Program-made: the position numbers and the translations under genes
Shown: one piece after another, positions 10,201 to 22,330 of the stretch
Numbering within the stretch: position 1 is the first letter of the stretch
How the letters are laid out: the number at the start of each line of letters is the position of its first letter
The notes under the pieces: model-generated
What the model was told of the DNA's origin: nothing
Seen by the model: the letters and a program-made list of their open reading frames with translations, nothing else
Database searches by the model: none
Source of the DNA: Gymnopilus junonius
Lineage: Eukaryota; Basidiomycota; Agaricomycetes; Agaricales; Galerinaceae
Direction of reading: 5' to 3'
DNA length: 64,000 nucleotides
Assembly (NCBI GenBank): GCA_015501075.1
Contig: JADNYJ010000005.1
Span: 558,001 to 622,000 of the forward strand

Positions 10201-11017
10201 GGCTGCTTCAGCATGCATTTTCGGCTGTGAAGATCATTCCTTTTCACCTCTCTTGCTGGTTTGACCTCTTTTCCCTCTGTTAGGGATTCAAGCTAATATA
10301 TTATCTTTCCACAGTGTAATCTCTGTTTATAATGGCTCTATGTGACCTTGATGGATCCTTCTCTCTCCTTGTATGCTTCATCCTCGATCTGCCTGGGAGG
10401 ATAGAGTGATCAGTTGTGATGCAGAATTTTTGCAACTTAGAATATAATAATTATGGTCCCTCATGACTCATAGTACTAAGTAGGATAATGGTATTCTCAT
10501 ATTCAAAGCATGATAGACCTGGAATATAATTGCTTAGTGACCTATTAGCCTTGTGAATTTGAGTATATTCTATTTTGTCTTTCCGTGTAGTGCTGGTGGT
10601 ACGGCTTTCAGAATATACTAATGTACTTTACCTGGATTCCTGTGCTTTTGTACCCATCATCTGACCTTTACTATAATCAGTCAGAACCACCCTACATATG
10701 TACATTTATTGAAAGCTAGAATTAATCTGAGTTGAAGTATGTGGTTATTATCTCGATGCAATGGAGGGATGAATAAATGCTGGATTTTCTATATGTCACA
10801 GATAGTCATTATATTTATAGAATCACCATATCTCACCATCGCAGATGAGCCACTGAGTCAGCTTAAAATTCACTGAGGTTGAAGATCCTGAAATAAAAAA
10901 ACTTTTGGCATAGAGATGAGACCCTAGGTAAGTGAAGTCTCGAAGAACACAATTGAATTCACAAGTTACCATAGAGATCGGACAACCTAAGAACATATGT
11001 GAGATGGATCAAAGATA
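10201..11017. other. Spacer, nothing recognised
   Basis: This AT-rich stretch lies downstream of the outer KDZ transposon genes. I could not find an inverted repeat here that would mark the left end of that transposon. Confidence 0.35.
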
Positions 11018-12577
11018 TTACTGAAGCTGGTACATGAATTCTTTTCCTGCATAGTGATCTTTTACCTCCCTGAAATCTACCATTGCATAACACAGAATCT
11101 CCTTGACCCACTTCAAGACCATGCCGACATCCTTGACCACCTGCTCAGCCCGATCATACTCAGGGCCTAGTCCTGCCAGTGCGTATACTTCATTTTGGTA
11201 CTGGTATATCGACTTTTGCAGTTTGCTCAATTTGATAATCTGCTTGTAAATTTGATCCTTATTCTGGTCTTGAAAATATTCCAAACAGATTCTTTTGACA
11301 TAATCTTGAGGTGAGATACCAACTGCTCTAGTCAAGCTTCAATGTACTCTTTCGATGCCTTCCATCCAGGTCATGAGCGGATTTGGAGGGATAGTGCCCT
11401 TAGTAGACTTGCTCTCCTTGGGAGTTTCGCAGCATCTGAGTTTCTGTAAATGGGGTTCAGTTGAATGGTGTATACATTGGGAGACATGGACTCTGCCTGC
11501 CTCTCAGCCTGACGTCTTCGGCTATGCTGCTTCCTTCACTTCTTGTTAATTGACCTTTTATTTCTATATTGACATTAGCATTAAGCAATATATGTCCCAG
11601 GGTTAAATACTACCTTTCATAGTGTCTTTTACTCTTCACTTTGTTGGCTGCTGCCTTCTCTTCAGGGGAGTGGTACAGGCATGGATGCCCCATCTCGATG
11701 GGAGTTGTAAGAAGGGGAGATTTACTCCCAGCAACTCCGCTCGACCCAGTATATTATTCTGCTCCGAGTCTAAGCATCAGTAAATGGCTTTCATATGTAG
11801 AATATATATATCGAGGTGCTCAATATCATCGCTTGCTGAATTTTGGGTTGCTGGATTCACTAAGCGATGGAAAACGGCAACAAATCGCACAATGACATTC
11901 AAAATTTAAATCTCTGGGCCAATGTTGTGACAAATCTACTTGGTGGCCTCATGTTTCTTCTGTGTATGCACAGGGATAATCTCTGCCTCTGGCCATTCGT
12001 ATTCCCAGGGATCTGATATATGAACTTGAGAGTACCAATTGGCTGGTAGGGAAAAATTGATGTAACCGGCACCATCATCCTTGTCCTCCTCATCACTCTC
12101 ATTCTTCCCTTCTTCAATCTCCTTCTCCACTGGCATAGTGGCCATGACAGTAGTCCCCTGGATACAGATTTCAAAACATGTAGCAAGAAGCCAAGCAGAA
12201 GGCTACTCGTACCATGTTTGGGTGATCATACTCGATGCCTATTGCAGTTTCCCAATGTTGATCAGGCACTGCACGACTAGCGATAGTGCTGAAAGCTTCG
12301 GCTATGAGCTTGTTTCGAAGCTACTTCCATTTGGATTAGAACTGCATAGTCGACAGGAATATTCAAAGCCCACCTTTGTGAGCACATCTTTTTGCACATT
12401 TTCAGGCCAGCGATCTTGACAGATCTCATCGACAAGTTTGAAATATTCCTCGAGCTTTCCTTCTCTCTGCGCTTGGTAGAAGAATGTCACCGCAAATACG
12501 ATAAACTTCCATTGTTCATAGTCGACATTTGGGTTGTCGGTATCTCCGCCCCATGCTGCTTTGGGAGGATCAGGCAT
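11018..12577 (-). CDS. Uncharacterised gene downstream of the CxC1 KDZ transposase
   Basis: Minus-strand exons start at an ATG at 12577 (MPDPPKAAWGGDTDNPNVD, then a hydrophobic/aromatic stretch around WKFIVFAVTFFY and WPENVQKDVLTKVGFEY). They continue through an acidic block at 12145-11936 (EKEIEEGKNESDEEDKDDGA, then WEYEWPEAEIIPVHT) and end in a helical segment at 11335-11018 (YFQDQNKDQIYKQIIKLSKL and on). Exon joins are not certain and the pieces are in different frames. I do not recognise a named domain. It lies about 240 bp downstream of the KDZ/Ulp1 gene, in the same orientation, which suggests an accessory gene of the same transposon. Confidence 0.45.
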
Positions 12578-12820
12578 CTATGCAAAGTATTAGGACCCTC
12601 ACTGCATAGCCATCTTTGAGCAACTTACCTGGCAATGTTCACTTGTAGCTGGTACACCTTACTGCCTTGTCTGAGGTGGTGGCAATGCACAAGATGGCAG
12701 TGGCTTGTAAGCTGCTCTGCTTTGATTCTGCAAATTAATGATCCCCACGGACTTCTGACCAGGTACTGAGTAGTGACAGATAGTTTCAAGTTGTATCATT
12801 GGACTGTAGTGAGCCAATAT

Positions 12821-15800
12821 CTACATAGTGGACAATGCACGGATCAAGTTGGCTAGAACAGCCCTCCACGTTGGCATAACATTTTCGGGCACTATATTCC
12901 CAACAGTATCATATCCTCTCAGAATGGCAGAAATCCACACCAAGACCCACAATCCACAATCATAATTATTTGTCTGGATAGGATGCATCTTCAAAATTCT
13001 TCAGCACAAAACAGAACTTTGGGTTGGAGATAAACATACAATGGCAGGTGTTGTGACCCACCCCTTTGTAGCAGTCTGCATTGAGTAGCCATTGCGATTA
13101 GCTAGTTCGACCAGCCTAGTTATGAAAACAGATATATCCTAAAGAGGAATGTGTTAGTATCAAAATCATAGCGATTTGAAATGAGAATTACTGGAATATC
13201 TCGACGCCATGATGACCTCCATGCAAGGCTGTCGAAAAGATGCACCTCCTGGAGCTGAAGGTGCACCACAGCCAGCACCCAGTGGCATTCAGATGGCCTG
13301 TGAATGGGGACTATCCAAACCAGCTTCGACCAAAATACCTTACTGTAAGTGCTCCTCCATAATTCTGCATCCAGTGCCTTATACCAAATTCGATTGAGAT
13401 CATAGGTCAAAAAGATAGCACAGTGCTCAGCAGCCATGCTGTGGGCAGGATCCTTTGCAAACAGGGCCTGAAGAGCAGCTGCAAGGCCATTCAGGCAAAT
13501 ATCATTGATAAGAGCATTTCTGGTGTCTAAAATCTGCATATCATGATCACTGAAATCAAACCTTTGAAAGTGGTATATCTTCAGCTGACGACCTGCTGTA
13601 TATCTTCAGCTGATGACCTGCAGTATATCTTCAGCTGACGACCTGCGGTATATCTTCGGCTGACGACCTGTGGTGGCTCTCAGTGATCTACTTCGGTCTA
13701 TGAAGTCAAGCAGACCATCATCTGCCCTTAGATGCTGGAGCAGGATATCAGATATCAGTGGTATTCTCAGTCCAGAGCTCAACAACTTAACCTTGAACTC
13801 ACCAATGGTATCGACTTCAAGGCCATTGCATCCTTGGTATATTCTATACTGGACATATCTTCATTATCTTCCTTCTCTGACTGGAAAATTTCTGACACCA
13901 TGATTGCAGTCACCACTTCCTTGGGTGATGAGATATTGTCCATAAGCGATTCCATTTCCATCTCATTGTCTTGCTCAGCGGAAGACTTCTCATCATCCTG
14001 AGGATCTAAATCCATGACTTCATTGACATTGGGTATCATGTAGATCCATTTATGGCGAGGCTCTGGGCATCCTGTCATGTGGGAGGCAATCTGAGATGCT
14101 TGGATAGTGTGAGAATCAAAGTGGACAGCCGATGCCGAGGGACTTGACCATCTTGACTTGAGATGAAGAAGATGGTCACGATACTGCATCAGTTGGATGC
14201 TGAAAATGTCACCTGGATTTCATGAGTATCAAGTTGAGAAAGTTGCCCAAATGACTCACATGTAGATGTACGCAGAGCTAGCTCAACTGCTCCTAGTTCC
14301 CTGCCAAACCAGGCACATAAATTGTCAGCTTCCTGTCCTAGTCAATGTTGCTCCTCTATGCAATGATCCAGCTTGAGCATTGCACAGATGCCCATTTGAA
14401 CATCAGGATCATCGAGCCAGGGTTGCAGTTTTGTTTCTGATGGAGTAATCCATATGTCCTCTATCAGGCTCGAATGATCTTGCAAGTCAGCCAATTTTGT
14501 AGGCAGAGGCAGTGGTAGTGGTATGTTACAAGATGGATCATACATATCTGCAAGCTTTGCGCAGTAGGTGTTGAACTTCTTGATCACAGTGATCAGGGCA
14601 GGCCCCTCTTGGAGATCGCTTTTTGAGTCTGCTGGTGGAGTTTTGTGCCTAGCACCATATGAGATTCTGAGCAGGATGTAATTGGACATTGCTTACCAAG
14701 TGCCTGGTTCTGACCACTGACAGCTTGGTCCAAGTGATCCCATTCGAAAAAAGACCCAATGGCTCATTTTCTGATGTTTATTTTCAAATCGCACACCATC
14801 AGGAGCATTCATATAAAATCTAGGTTCGCTCCTCTAAGATCTGGATAGGAGTCATGAATATTCAGGGAGACATAAAGTGCTTCTACTCTATCGCTGAAAG
14901 ATGCATGATTTTCCTGGAATGCCTTCAAAATTTTCTTAGATGCATCGGGTGTAGCAGACATCATCAGAGTGGCCTTAGCAGCATTGATGGCCTTTTCCAC
15001 TGTTTCGAGATCTCCTTGAAGACTTAAGATGGTATCTAATTCTTTTTTCAATTTGGCTGGCACATCTGAGAGAAGGAAAAAACCATGATTACTGTGGATC
15101 CTGAAGAGATCTGATTTTGAACTTACATGCTCGAACAGATAACTGGGCTGCCTTCTGGAGTTCCCATTGGGCATGTAACTCTGCTTCCATCTTTCCGCAT
15201 TTCTCCAGGATCGCCTTCACCTTCCTCATCTGCTCCTGAACACCATGGCGGCTACAGTGCTTGAGCCAATCACCAAGATCATCCCTCATCTCAGAGGCAA
15301 TAGCTGAGAGTTGGTGATCTGTTAGCCAATGCCGACGGGCATGCTGATTATGCTTGTAAGCAGTTGTAGTGAATGCACAAAATCCGACTTACCGATGAGG
15401 TCCTCACAATTGAAATGAGCTTCTGTAAGCATGCCTACATCCATTCCATGCCCTCGCCATCTGTCAGACCCAATCCTCGACATAGATGAGGATTATAGAA
15501 AAGCTGACAGGACCATTGATGCCCATAGGCATGCATAGCAGTTGTCACAAATTGGATGCAGGCATGAATATGAGATGGCAGAATATTGTACTATGGTATA
15601 ATGATGTCAGACGGTTGTCCTTCAGTGATATCTAACTTCACTTACCATCTGGATACTATGGTCCAAAACACAGCCGATGTCATACAAGACTGTGGTGGTA
15701 GCTTGGGGAGGGATCAAAGTAAAAAACCACAAAATAAGGGCAATGGCATATTTCTGTTGCTCGCCAGGCATATCAATATTGGCGAAGAAGAGGGGAATGT

Positions 15801-16776
15801 CATGGCAGCAGACCAGCAACATCCAGCCCATGTCGTCATATCTTCCCTCACTGGATGATTTCTTTTTGTCTCCATCTGCAGCATCATATGATTTCTCGCA
15901 TTCGTCGACAGCTGAATCAGGCACCTTCGGATTTCGCTTCCTAGGTGACAATTTTCGTGCTTGCTGGATCATTTCACCAACTTCATCGACAAACAATTTC
16001 GGTATGATATGCTTGGGGTCATGGAACAGAATACTTTCTCCTGCAGAAACAAGATGGCAATGATGGAAGTTACCATCTGTCGCAATCTGGAAATCTCCAC
16101 CACTAAGAAGGTGATACAATAAGAATATGAAGATATAGATTGTTAGGAAGACCTACTCTTCCAAGGCTTTTCCATGTTTCATGCCACCAAAACAAGCGGG
16201 GCACAACTAGCAAAGCACTCGTGCACATTCGGCTGCAGGAGGACTAGGGAGCGATGGTTTGAATGCTGGGGTCATCAAGGGTGGTGAGGAAGAAATGGAT
16301 GATGAGGAAGGAATGGACGATCTGCCTTGGGAAGATGGCAAGGAAGCTGTGGACTGCACTGGTAGGGAGGATGGTGATGGAGTCTGAGAGGATGTGGGTT
16401 CCTGAGATGGTGGAATGGCATGGGAGCCTGAAACATCTGGATCAAATGGTGATACCACCTTATTTGGAGAGCCGGAGTTCTGGGAGCACATATAAATATC
16501 CACCTGTTCTAAGACGGAATTGAAGCATTTTTCCACTAAGACTTGTAGGCTGTCCAGCCATTGAGCAGCATACCCCAGTCCTCGATGGAATGGCTCTTTG
16601 TACCTCTCTCCCTGGCAGAAAATTGAGAAACTTGGATGCAGCTGTGTGAATTGATTGTGGGACACACCTTTCCATTGACGAGAAAGAAACCTCACCTGGT
16701 ATAAAATGTATTTAATGCAGTGGCCATTGCATTCACTGCAGCCATGGCTGCTAGAATTATCTATAACCTCACATTA
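12821..16776 (-). pseudogene. CxC1-type KDZ transposase with Ulp1-like protease, 3' part
   Basis: This is the larger part of a split gene; its 5' exons lie at 32372-33272. The KDZ core is seen as ATDGNFHHCH near 16070, CEKSYDAAD and VLYDIGCVLDHSI near 15675 (first acidic residue kept), and HAYGHQWSCQL then GLGLTDGEG near 15460 (second acidic cluster kept). A helical region follows (GDWLKHCSRH, AQWELQKAAQ). The C-terminus is a Ulp1/C48-type cysteine protease: IVPIHRPSECHWVL (His, about 13290), VHLFDSL (Asp, about 13250) and QTNNYDCGLWVL (Gln and Cys, about 12960). In-frame stops, such as TAG at 16207-16209 before CPACFGG and one after TDGEGMEWM, show decay. The break at 16776 is where the inner transposon landed. 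Confidence 0.85.
13573..13672. repeat. Minisatellite, four copies of a 25-bp unit
   Basis: The unit GTATATCTTCAGCTGACGAC plus CTGCT is repeated four times head to tail with one or two changes per copy. It lies in the outer KDZ gene between the helical part and the Ulp1-like domain. The 25-bp period changes frame with each copy. Confidence 0.8.
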
Positions 16777-17401
16777 ACTGATTAAATAGTAGGATTGATC
16801 TCTGACATCAGTTGGCAGTACAGCCAGCTGGCTATTCGCACCTTATAGGCCTAAGAGGGGGGCCAGCGCGTGCCATTGGTGCCTGAGACCCCAACATGCC
16901 ATCCCACGTAGTGTTTGTGCTATCCCGCCATGCTGCTGGCTGTTTTGGGTGGGGTAAAAGCCTCAATAAGCCTCAAATAAGGTGTGCTCACCATCTGGGA
17001 TGTTGGTCACCCCGATGGAGGGGCAGGAGGTACCTAAAACGAATATAAATATGGATCCCATGAGTCCGTCTATTCTTAGATCCTTCTTATTTGGGATGAT
17101 ATGCTAAAATTAGAGGCCTCGGGCTAGGCACCGGATTTGCCTTCCATTGATGCATCATCCTGTGCCTGCCAGCCCTCGGCATTGTACCTAGGAACCAGGT
17201 TGGTTCCAAATGCAGTACCCGCCCTCCCGCCTGCCCTCCCGCCCTTCTGGGCTCCTTGGGTGGGTTATAGCATGCTCCCGCCTGTTATTCGCGTTTTTAT
17301 CGTACCTTAGGGTAGATATGTAGTTATTGAATACATATAACTTTTTTTTTGTGTGAAAAACGACCGTCTAGGGATGGATTAATGACTTACAAGTTGGATG
17401 A
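16777..17401 (+). repeat. Left terminal inverted repeat of the KDZ-TET element (625 bp)
   Basis: The whole arm is found in inverse orientation at 31439-32369 with few differences, for example GCGTTTTTATCG against GCATTTTTATCG. It lacks the MITE found in the right arm and so serves as the empty-site reference. It contains GC-rich blocks (CCCGCCCTCCCGCCTGCCC) and no coding region. Confidence 0.9.
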
Positions 17402-17600
17402 CACCACCTTATGTGCAACTTTGTCTTCAACTCATATTTCCAAGTAAAACAGAGCTCTTTTATCCAATTCTCAAGGCATTTATGTCAATTCCAAACCTCT
17501 ATTAATATAATACATGTCCAAGTCATGATATACATATTGAATTGCAGTAAAAGACACAGAAGCAGGGCCTACTGAGGCAAACCTCCAAGAGATACCTAGA

Positions 17601-20600
17601 CTACTCCTCGTCATCTTCATGTGCGGCGTGATCCTCCAGCTCCTCATCATCATCATCGGTTTCATCCTCGTCCTCATCCTCATAATCTCCGTCCTCCTCA
17701 TCATCATCATCATTACCCCAGTCCTTCTTCCCATTCTCCTCGTCCTTCTCATTCTCATTCTTGTCATCCTCATTCTTGTCCTTGTCCTTCTTGTCCTTGT
17801 CCTTCTTGTCCTTGTCCTTGTTCTTGTCCTTTCCCTTTTCCTCCCCCTGCTTCTCTGAGCCATCATCCTCAACTCCCTTCATCTCAGTGTCTGGATTCTT
17901 ATCGCTGGGGGTTGTATTGACTGCAGCCGGCGTGCTGAAGACACTGTCAAGGAGGTCTTGTTTGCATCTTCAAGAGGATTCTTCCACAGAACCCAGAATT
18001 GATCAGCGAGAGATGTTTGAAGGGTGGATTGAGCATGTGCATAGGCTGTAAGACCCTCGGATAGCTCCTCATCAACCACATGCTGCCCGCGTCGTGATAG
18101 CCACAGTGTGGACTTCCATGCCAGGTATTCCAACGTCCTACACATCTCCTCCCAAAGGAGGAGCACTTCCTCATCAGCCCGCACAGCCCTCGCCCTACTC
18201 TTCACCCACTCCACCCTCAAAATGTCATCCGTCGCATTGTCAGGGTCATCGGAAAAAGTCTTCATTCTCCAGATCCATGAGAGCATGTGGCGCGTTTCAC
18301 CGGTGCCATCGCGGCGTGTGCGTTCTTCGACAAGGAGGGTGAGACTATTGACATCCAAAGGTTCATCGTTTTGGGATAGTTCTGGCTGGTTTTTGGCTTG
18401 GTGGTCCTCAAGCATGCCAGGTCTGCCTTGATGGCGTCGTAGGCGGTCGGGATCTTGATATCCCCTCACATCTTCATCACGAAGGGGTTGCAACTCCTTC
18501 TCCCACTCTCCTGGGCCCGAAAGAGCCAGTTTTGCTGCATGAGCAGCACGGTACTTCTCAGCTGCAATGTGTGCTTTCTCGTGAATGCGGTTGATGACAG
18601 CTTGGGAGCATGTACCCTCCCATTGACCTCGAAGATTCTTGTTTTTGAAGCTAATGAGTCGCGTTTTGATCTTGAGGACATGCTGAAGGTTATCCAGTGC
18701 ATCATAGCACTGTGCAGCTCACAGCTTGTCTTCAATGATGTGAAGATCTTGTATGCATATGCAGGTCTGTTCGTCAGGAGGTAGTCGAGAGGGTAACCAG
18801 AGTTGGTTATCTTCGGGATGTTCTGGTACAGTGGTAAGGTCTTCGCCTGCTGTGCAATGATTGGCTTGAAACTGAAGAAGGCCAGGCATGTAGATTGGCA
18901 CCAGCTGCTCCCATGCATGTATGTGAGCCGTGAGTTGATTTCGTTGTTCAGTTAACCCCCCCTCCTTGCATACCATAGCCTGAGCAGCAACATTATTAGT
19001 GAAGCGATGCAGTCGACACCTATAATTCATGGCAAAATCAATATGGGAAAAGCAGATGAAAGCTTAAATATGTACTGGGTCTCTTCAATTTCCATAGCCA
19101 GGGTAATGAAGGCTGCGGCACTGGTTGAATGAAGGGCAACACCGCCGTTGGCAAGTCGTTTTTCCTCCTCAATGGCAAGCTGTTTCTTCGCTTTTGCTTC
19201 CATAATCGCTGCATGAACAACTTAGTAACAAGTTTGAGAAGGACATGAGATGACTTACTGGAAGCCTCCACCTCATATGGATTCTTCTTCTGCTTTGGAT
19301 AGCCATCCTCCTCCCACTCCATGCACATGTTCTCCCATTTCGATACCAAGCCTTTATCTAATGATGCTGTCAGCCCACGATGGCCTTCCGATTGTATATT
19401 CCTATCGGCCATGGCGCCACGATACTTGTAGGCCAATGTTTTGCCTAATCCGAAGTATTTCAGCCAATTCCAAAAGCTAAAATGGTCGTCCAGCACATCT
19501 TGACGCGAGCCTGGGCCCTGAGTCTTCGTTGAATTACCAAGCACGTTATGAGCAGACCAGACCCGCTCTGGGCATTCAAGGTCTGACTGACCAACGCCTG
19601 GTATGCAGTTGAGTGAATAGACTTGGTGATTTGCCACAGTGTGCATGGTTTGTGTAATTTCGGGATGGTGGGTGTCAACTTGGCAGTCATTGGTACATGT
19701 AATAAGTTCACGGGCCAATCCTCTGTCATACATGCAGAGGTTCTTGAACCATTGACAGGCAATGTTGTAGCTTATGAGGATGAGGAGTACCATGCAGAAT
19801 TGAATTGAGGAGGCAAAAAGGTAGTCCATGTTCACGTAGCTTGGATCGGTATTAATAAATGAAATGTGAGTTAGAGATGTTAAAGACATACCGTTCTCCT
19901 TTTTGCAAATTACCTATACCCAAAGGCAAAATCATCTCTGACCTCCCACAGAATGCCCCACTGACCCCGGTAGTCCTGAGTCCTTGGGAAAACCGAGTAT
20001 TCACTTGGGCGAGTGCTTGAAATCTGACACAAGTGCTGATCTACGCCAAAGGTGAGTACACTCGAAATGGAAGAACTGGTGGCTTACATCTTGATCATTC
20101 GTCCTAGAATTGATAAACTTCTCGTATGGCTTGTGGGGAACCATATAAGCCCATCCAATACCAAGGCCGGGTCTTGAGAGTAGTTGGAGACAAGTTGATT
20201 CTTCAAGCAGAAATTCGCATCCATACAGACAAACATCGCATAAAGAAAGCTGAGAATCAAATGAGATATAAGATAATGTTCTCTTGAAAAGTCTCACCAT
20301 ACACCAGTGGGTGCATGCTCCCAACCATCGGGAAGGTTGATACCAGGATATGGGCATGAAGGGCAGTTAAGAGCGAGCTCACCTGGCTTCGTGGCATCCA
20401 CACCCTCAGGATCATGTGCCCTCCCACCCCACTTCAATAGCTTGAGATGGCACCACTGCATGATGATTCGGAAAAGGGAGTGGTATCGAGATTTCGGCCT
20501 TGAAAGACCAGTGTTATCCGTCAGCTTCTCCAGGGCACGATAAAAGTCATATGTAGAGGCCTTCGTGGTAAGGGCAAATTTGTGGAGCACATCAAGGAGT

Positions 20601-21659
20601 TCAAAAGAGGCACAGGTCTTGACGATAAGCTGAGATGCTGGAAAGAAACAGTGACGTAGAAGTTGAAGGTGTTGAGGAATTGCCCGGCTGCAGCCACAGT
20701 AGTTGAACGCTACTTCGTGAATGCCATTGACATGAAGAATGCAGAGTGAGGTGTGGCAAGGAAGGGGATTTTCACAGAAAAGACTGGTGTGGCCTAGTTG
20801 AACCTTCAGCCCCAAGGATTTGAGGGACACCATGGTGAAATGAGTACCATTCCAAAGCTAGAGTGTACTTTAGCAGGTTTATGGTAAATGAGATAGTGAC
20901 ACGTACCTGTATTCGATGTAGTGGTTGCATTTTATGACGATGAATGCAGCACAACTTGCAAGTTAAGTCGGGCATGAAGCACTCTTCACAGTGATATTCC
21001 GCAGCACTGGGTTCTGATTCGGCACGAGCTTTGCAGTCGGGACAATCTGTCAAAGACCGGAAGTTGCCACGGCCTGCGAAACGGCAAATTTCATCCAGGT
21101 AAGTGGAGCGGTGTACTTCTTTCCAAATAACATGGGGATGCCTCTGAAAAATTGTGAGCAGATGGAAGCAATGGGAGGGAAAGTAAGCATACTGCCAGAT
21201 GAGATTTTTTCTTCTTTGGCTTCAACTGAGCAGAGGGATTAGGCATTGGATTCTCTGGCAGAATATCACTGCTGAGGGCTTCATCATACCAGACCCAATC
21301 GGGATCAAGGGCAAATTCACGGTTGTCCACCAGTGCCCATGACATTGCAGAGTTCCACTGCCATTCCGACTTCTGTGTTATCAGTTCTGCTTGCGAATTG
21401 GTGGTCGTCGTTTGTCCAAACCGTCGAATCCATCCCTCACGAGCATCTATGTCGAAGTAGTCATCATTGGCGAAGCGAACGTAGTCATGTGTGGCACCGC
21501 CTTCCCTAGTGGTCCAAGATCGTTTGTTGGGCCAGGCCATAACAACCATGTGCTGGCAATGATAAAGGTTAGATAACACCCGATAATGAAAGATTATAAG
21601 ATCTGCACCTGAGGGCAAAGCAAGAAACGAGGGGGCCGAGTTTCACTACTAGAATTCAT
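17601..21659 (-). CDS. CxC2-type KDZ transposase (multi-exon, one frameshift)
   Basis: The likely start is the ATG at 21659 (MNSSSETRPPRF); exon 2 begins HMVVMAWPNKRSWTT. The CxC2 zinc cluster reads CPDCKA...YHCEECFMPDLTCKLCCIHRH (about 21045-20945), followed by SLKSLGLKVQLGHTS, GIHEVAFNYCGCS and ASTYDFYRALEKLTDNTG. The KDZ core has NLQKGERYVNMDYLF, SYNIACQWFKNL (19764-19766: Asn where the family has Asp) and IPGVGQSDLECPERVW with LDDHFSFWNWLKY. The C-terminal helical part (NLRGQWEGT, MLSWIWRM, VEWVKSRARAVRADEEVLLL) fits the family. A one-base shift near 17950 separates the body from a Lys/Asp/Glu-rich tail ending at 17601. It should excise and insert the element, but the Asp-to-Asn change may have inactivated it. 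Confidence 0.82.
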
Positions 21660-22330
21660 TCCTTCACATGCATTTTTATACCTAAATAACTGCCAGGCAC
21701 CTGATTAGAAAGAAAGGAACTATAGAAGTGAGCATGCATTCTCCATATGTGCGAGGCTACCTTTACACCCCAGCGGAAAATATTTTGGGGGAACCCTGAT
21801 GGTTTTCAATGTAATCTCGATGAAAGTATGACTAAAAGAGCATAGGCTTCCCTGCAGATTTTGAACCACAAGCAAACCACAAGGGTCCGGAAATGATTAG
21901 ATAAAATAAATCAGAAATATGCCAGTCACGACTTGTTGACATGAAGATGCATCATCACGTGAAGGAATTTGAACCGCATCTTGGGTGATAATTGATCACA
22001 ATTGAACACTTAACACTCAACCACGATCACCTCAACCCCACTTCAACTGTTTATCCTGGTGAGTTCCAATTTCCTTTTCCAATTTCCTTTCTTTTTTTGG
22101 CTTTCATAATGAAGAGGTTGTAAGCTCAGAAATGATTCTGAGTAGCAGGCCAACTCTTATGCTTGCCCGACACCAGTCACGAAGAGGACGCTTGGAATGC
22201 AGAAATACTCATGCCTGGGAATATGCTGCGTAAAGAGTGGACTCATTGGTGTGTTCGATTTGAAGCCTTCAATGTATAATATATATAATATGCATGTTTG
22301 CTGATTCACTGCCCCCAGAAGTCTCGAATT
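21660..22330. promoter_or_regulatory. Divergent promoter region between KDZ and TET/JBP genes
   Basis: These 671 bp separate the start codons of two divergent genes, so both promoters must lie here. A TATATATAA-like stretch occurs at about 22278, on the TET/JBP side. No coding potential is seen. Co-regulation of the two genes is an inference from layout. Confidence 0.5.

Noticed and set aside
17619..17920. Hydrophobic or His/Pro-rich plus-strand frames
   Set aside because: They are mirror images of the acidic Lys/Asp/Glu-rich tail of the KDZ gene on the other strand.
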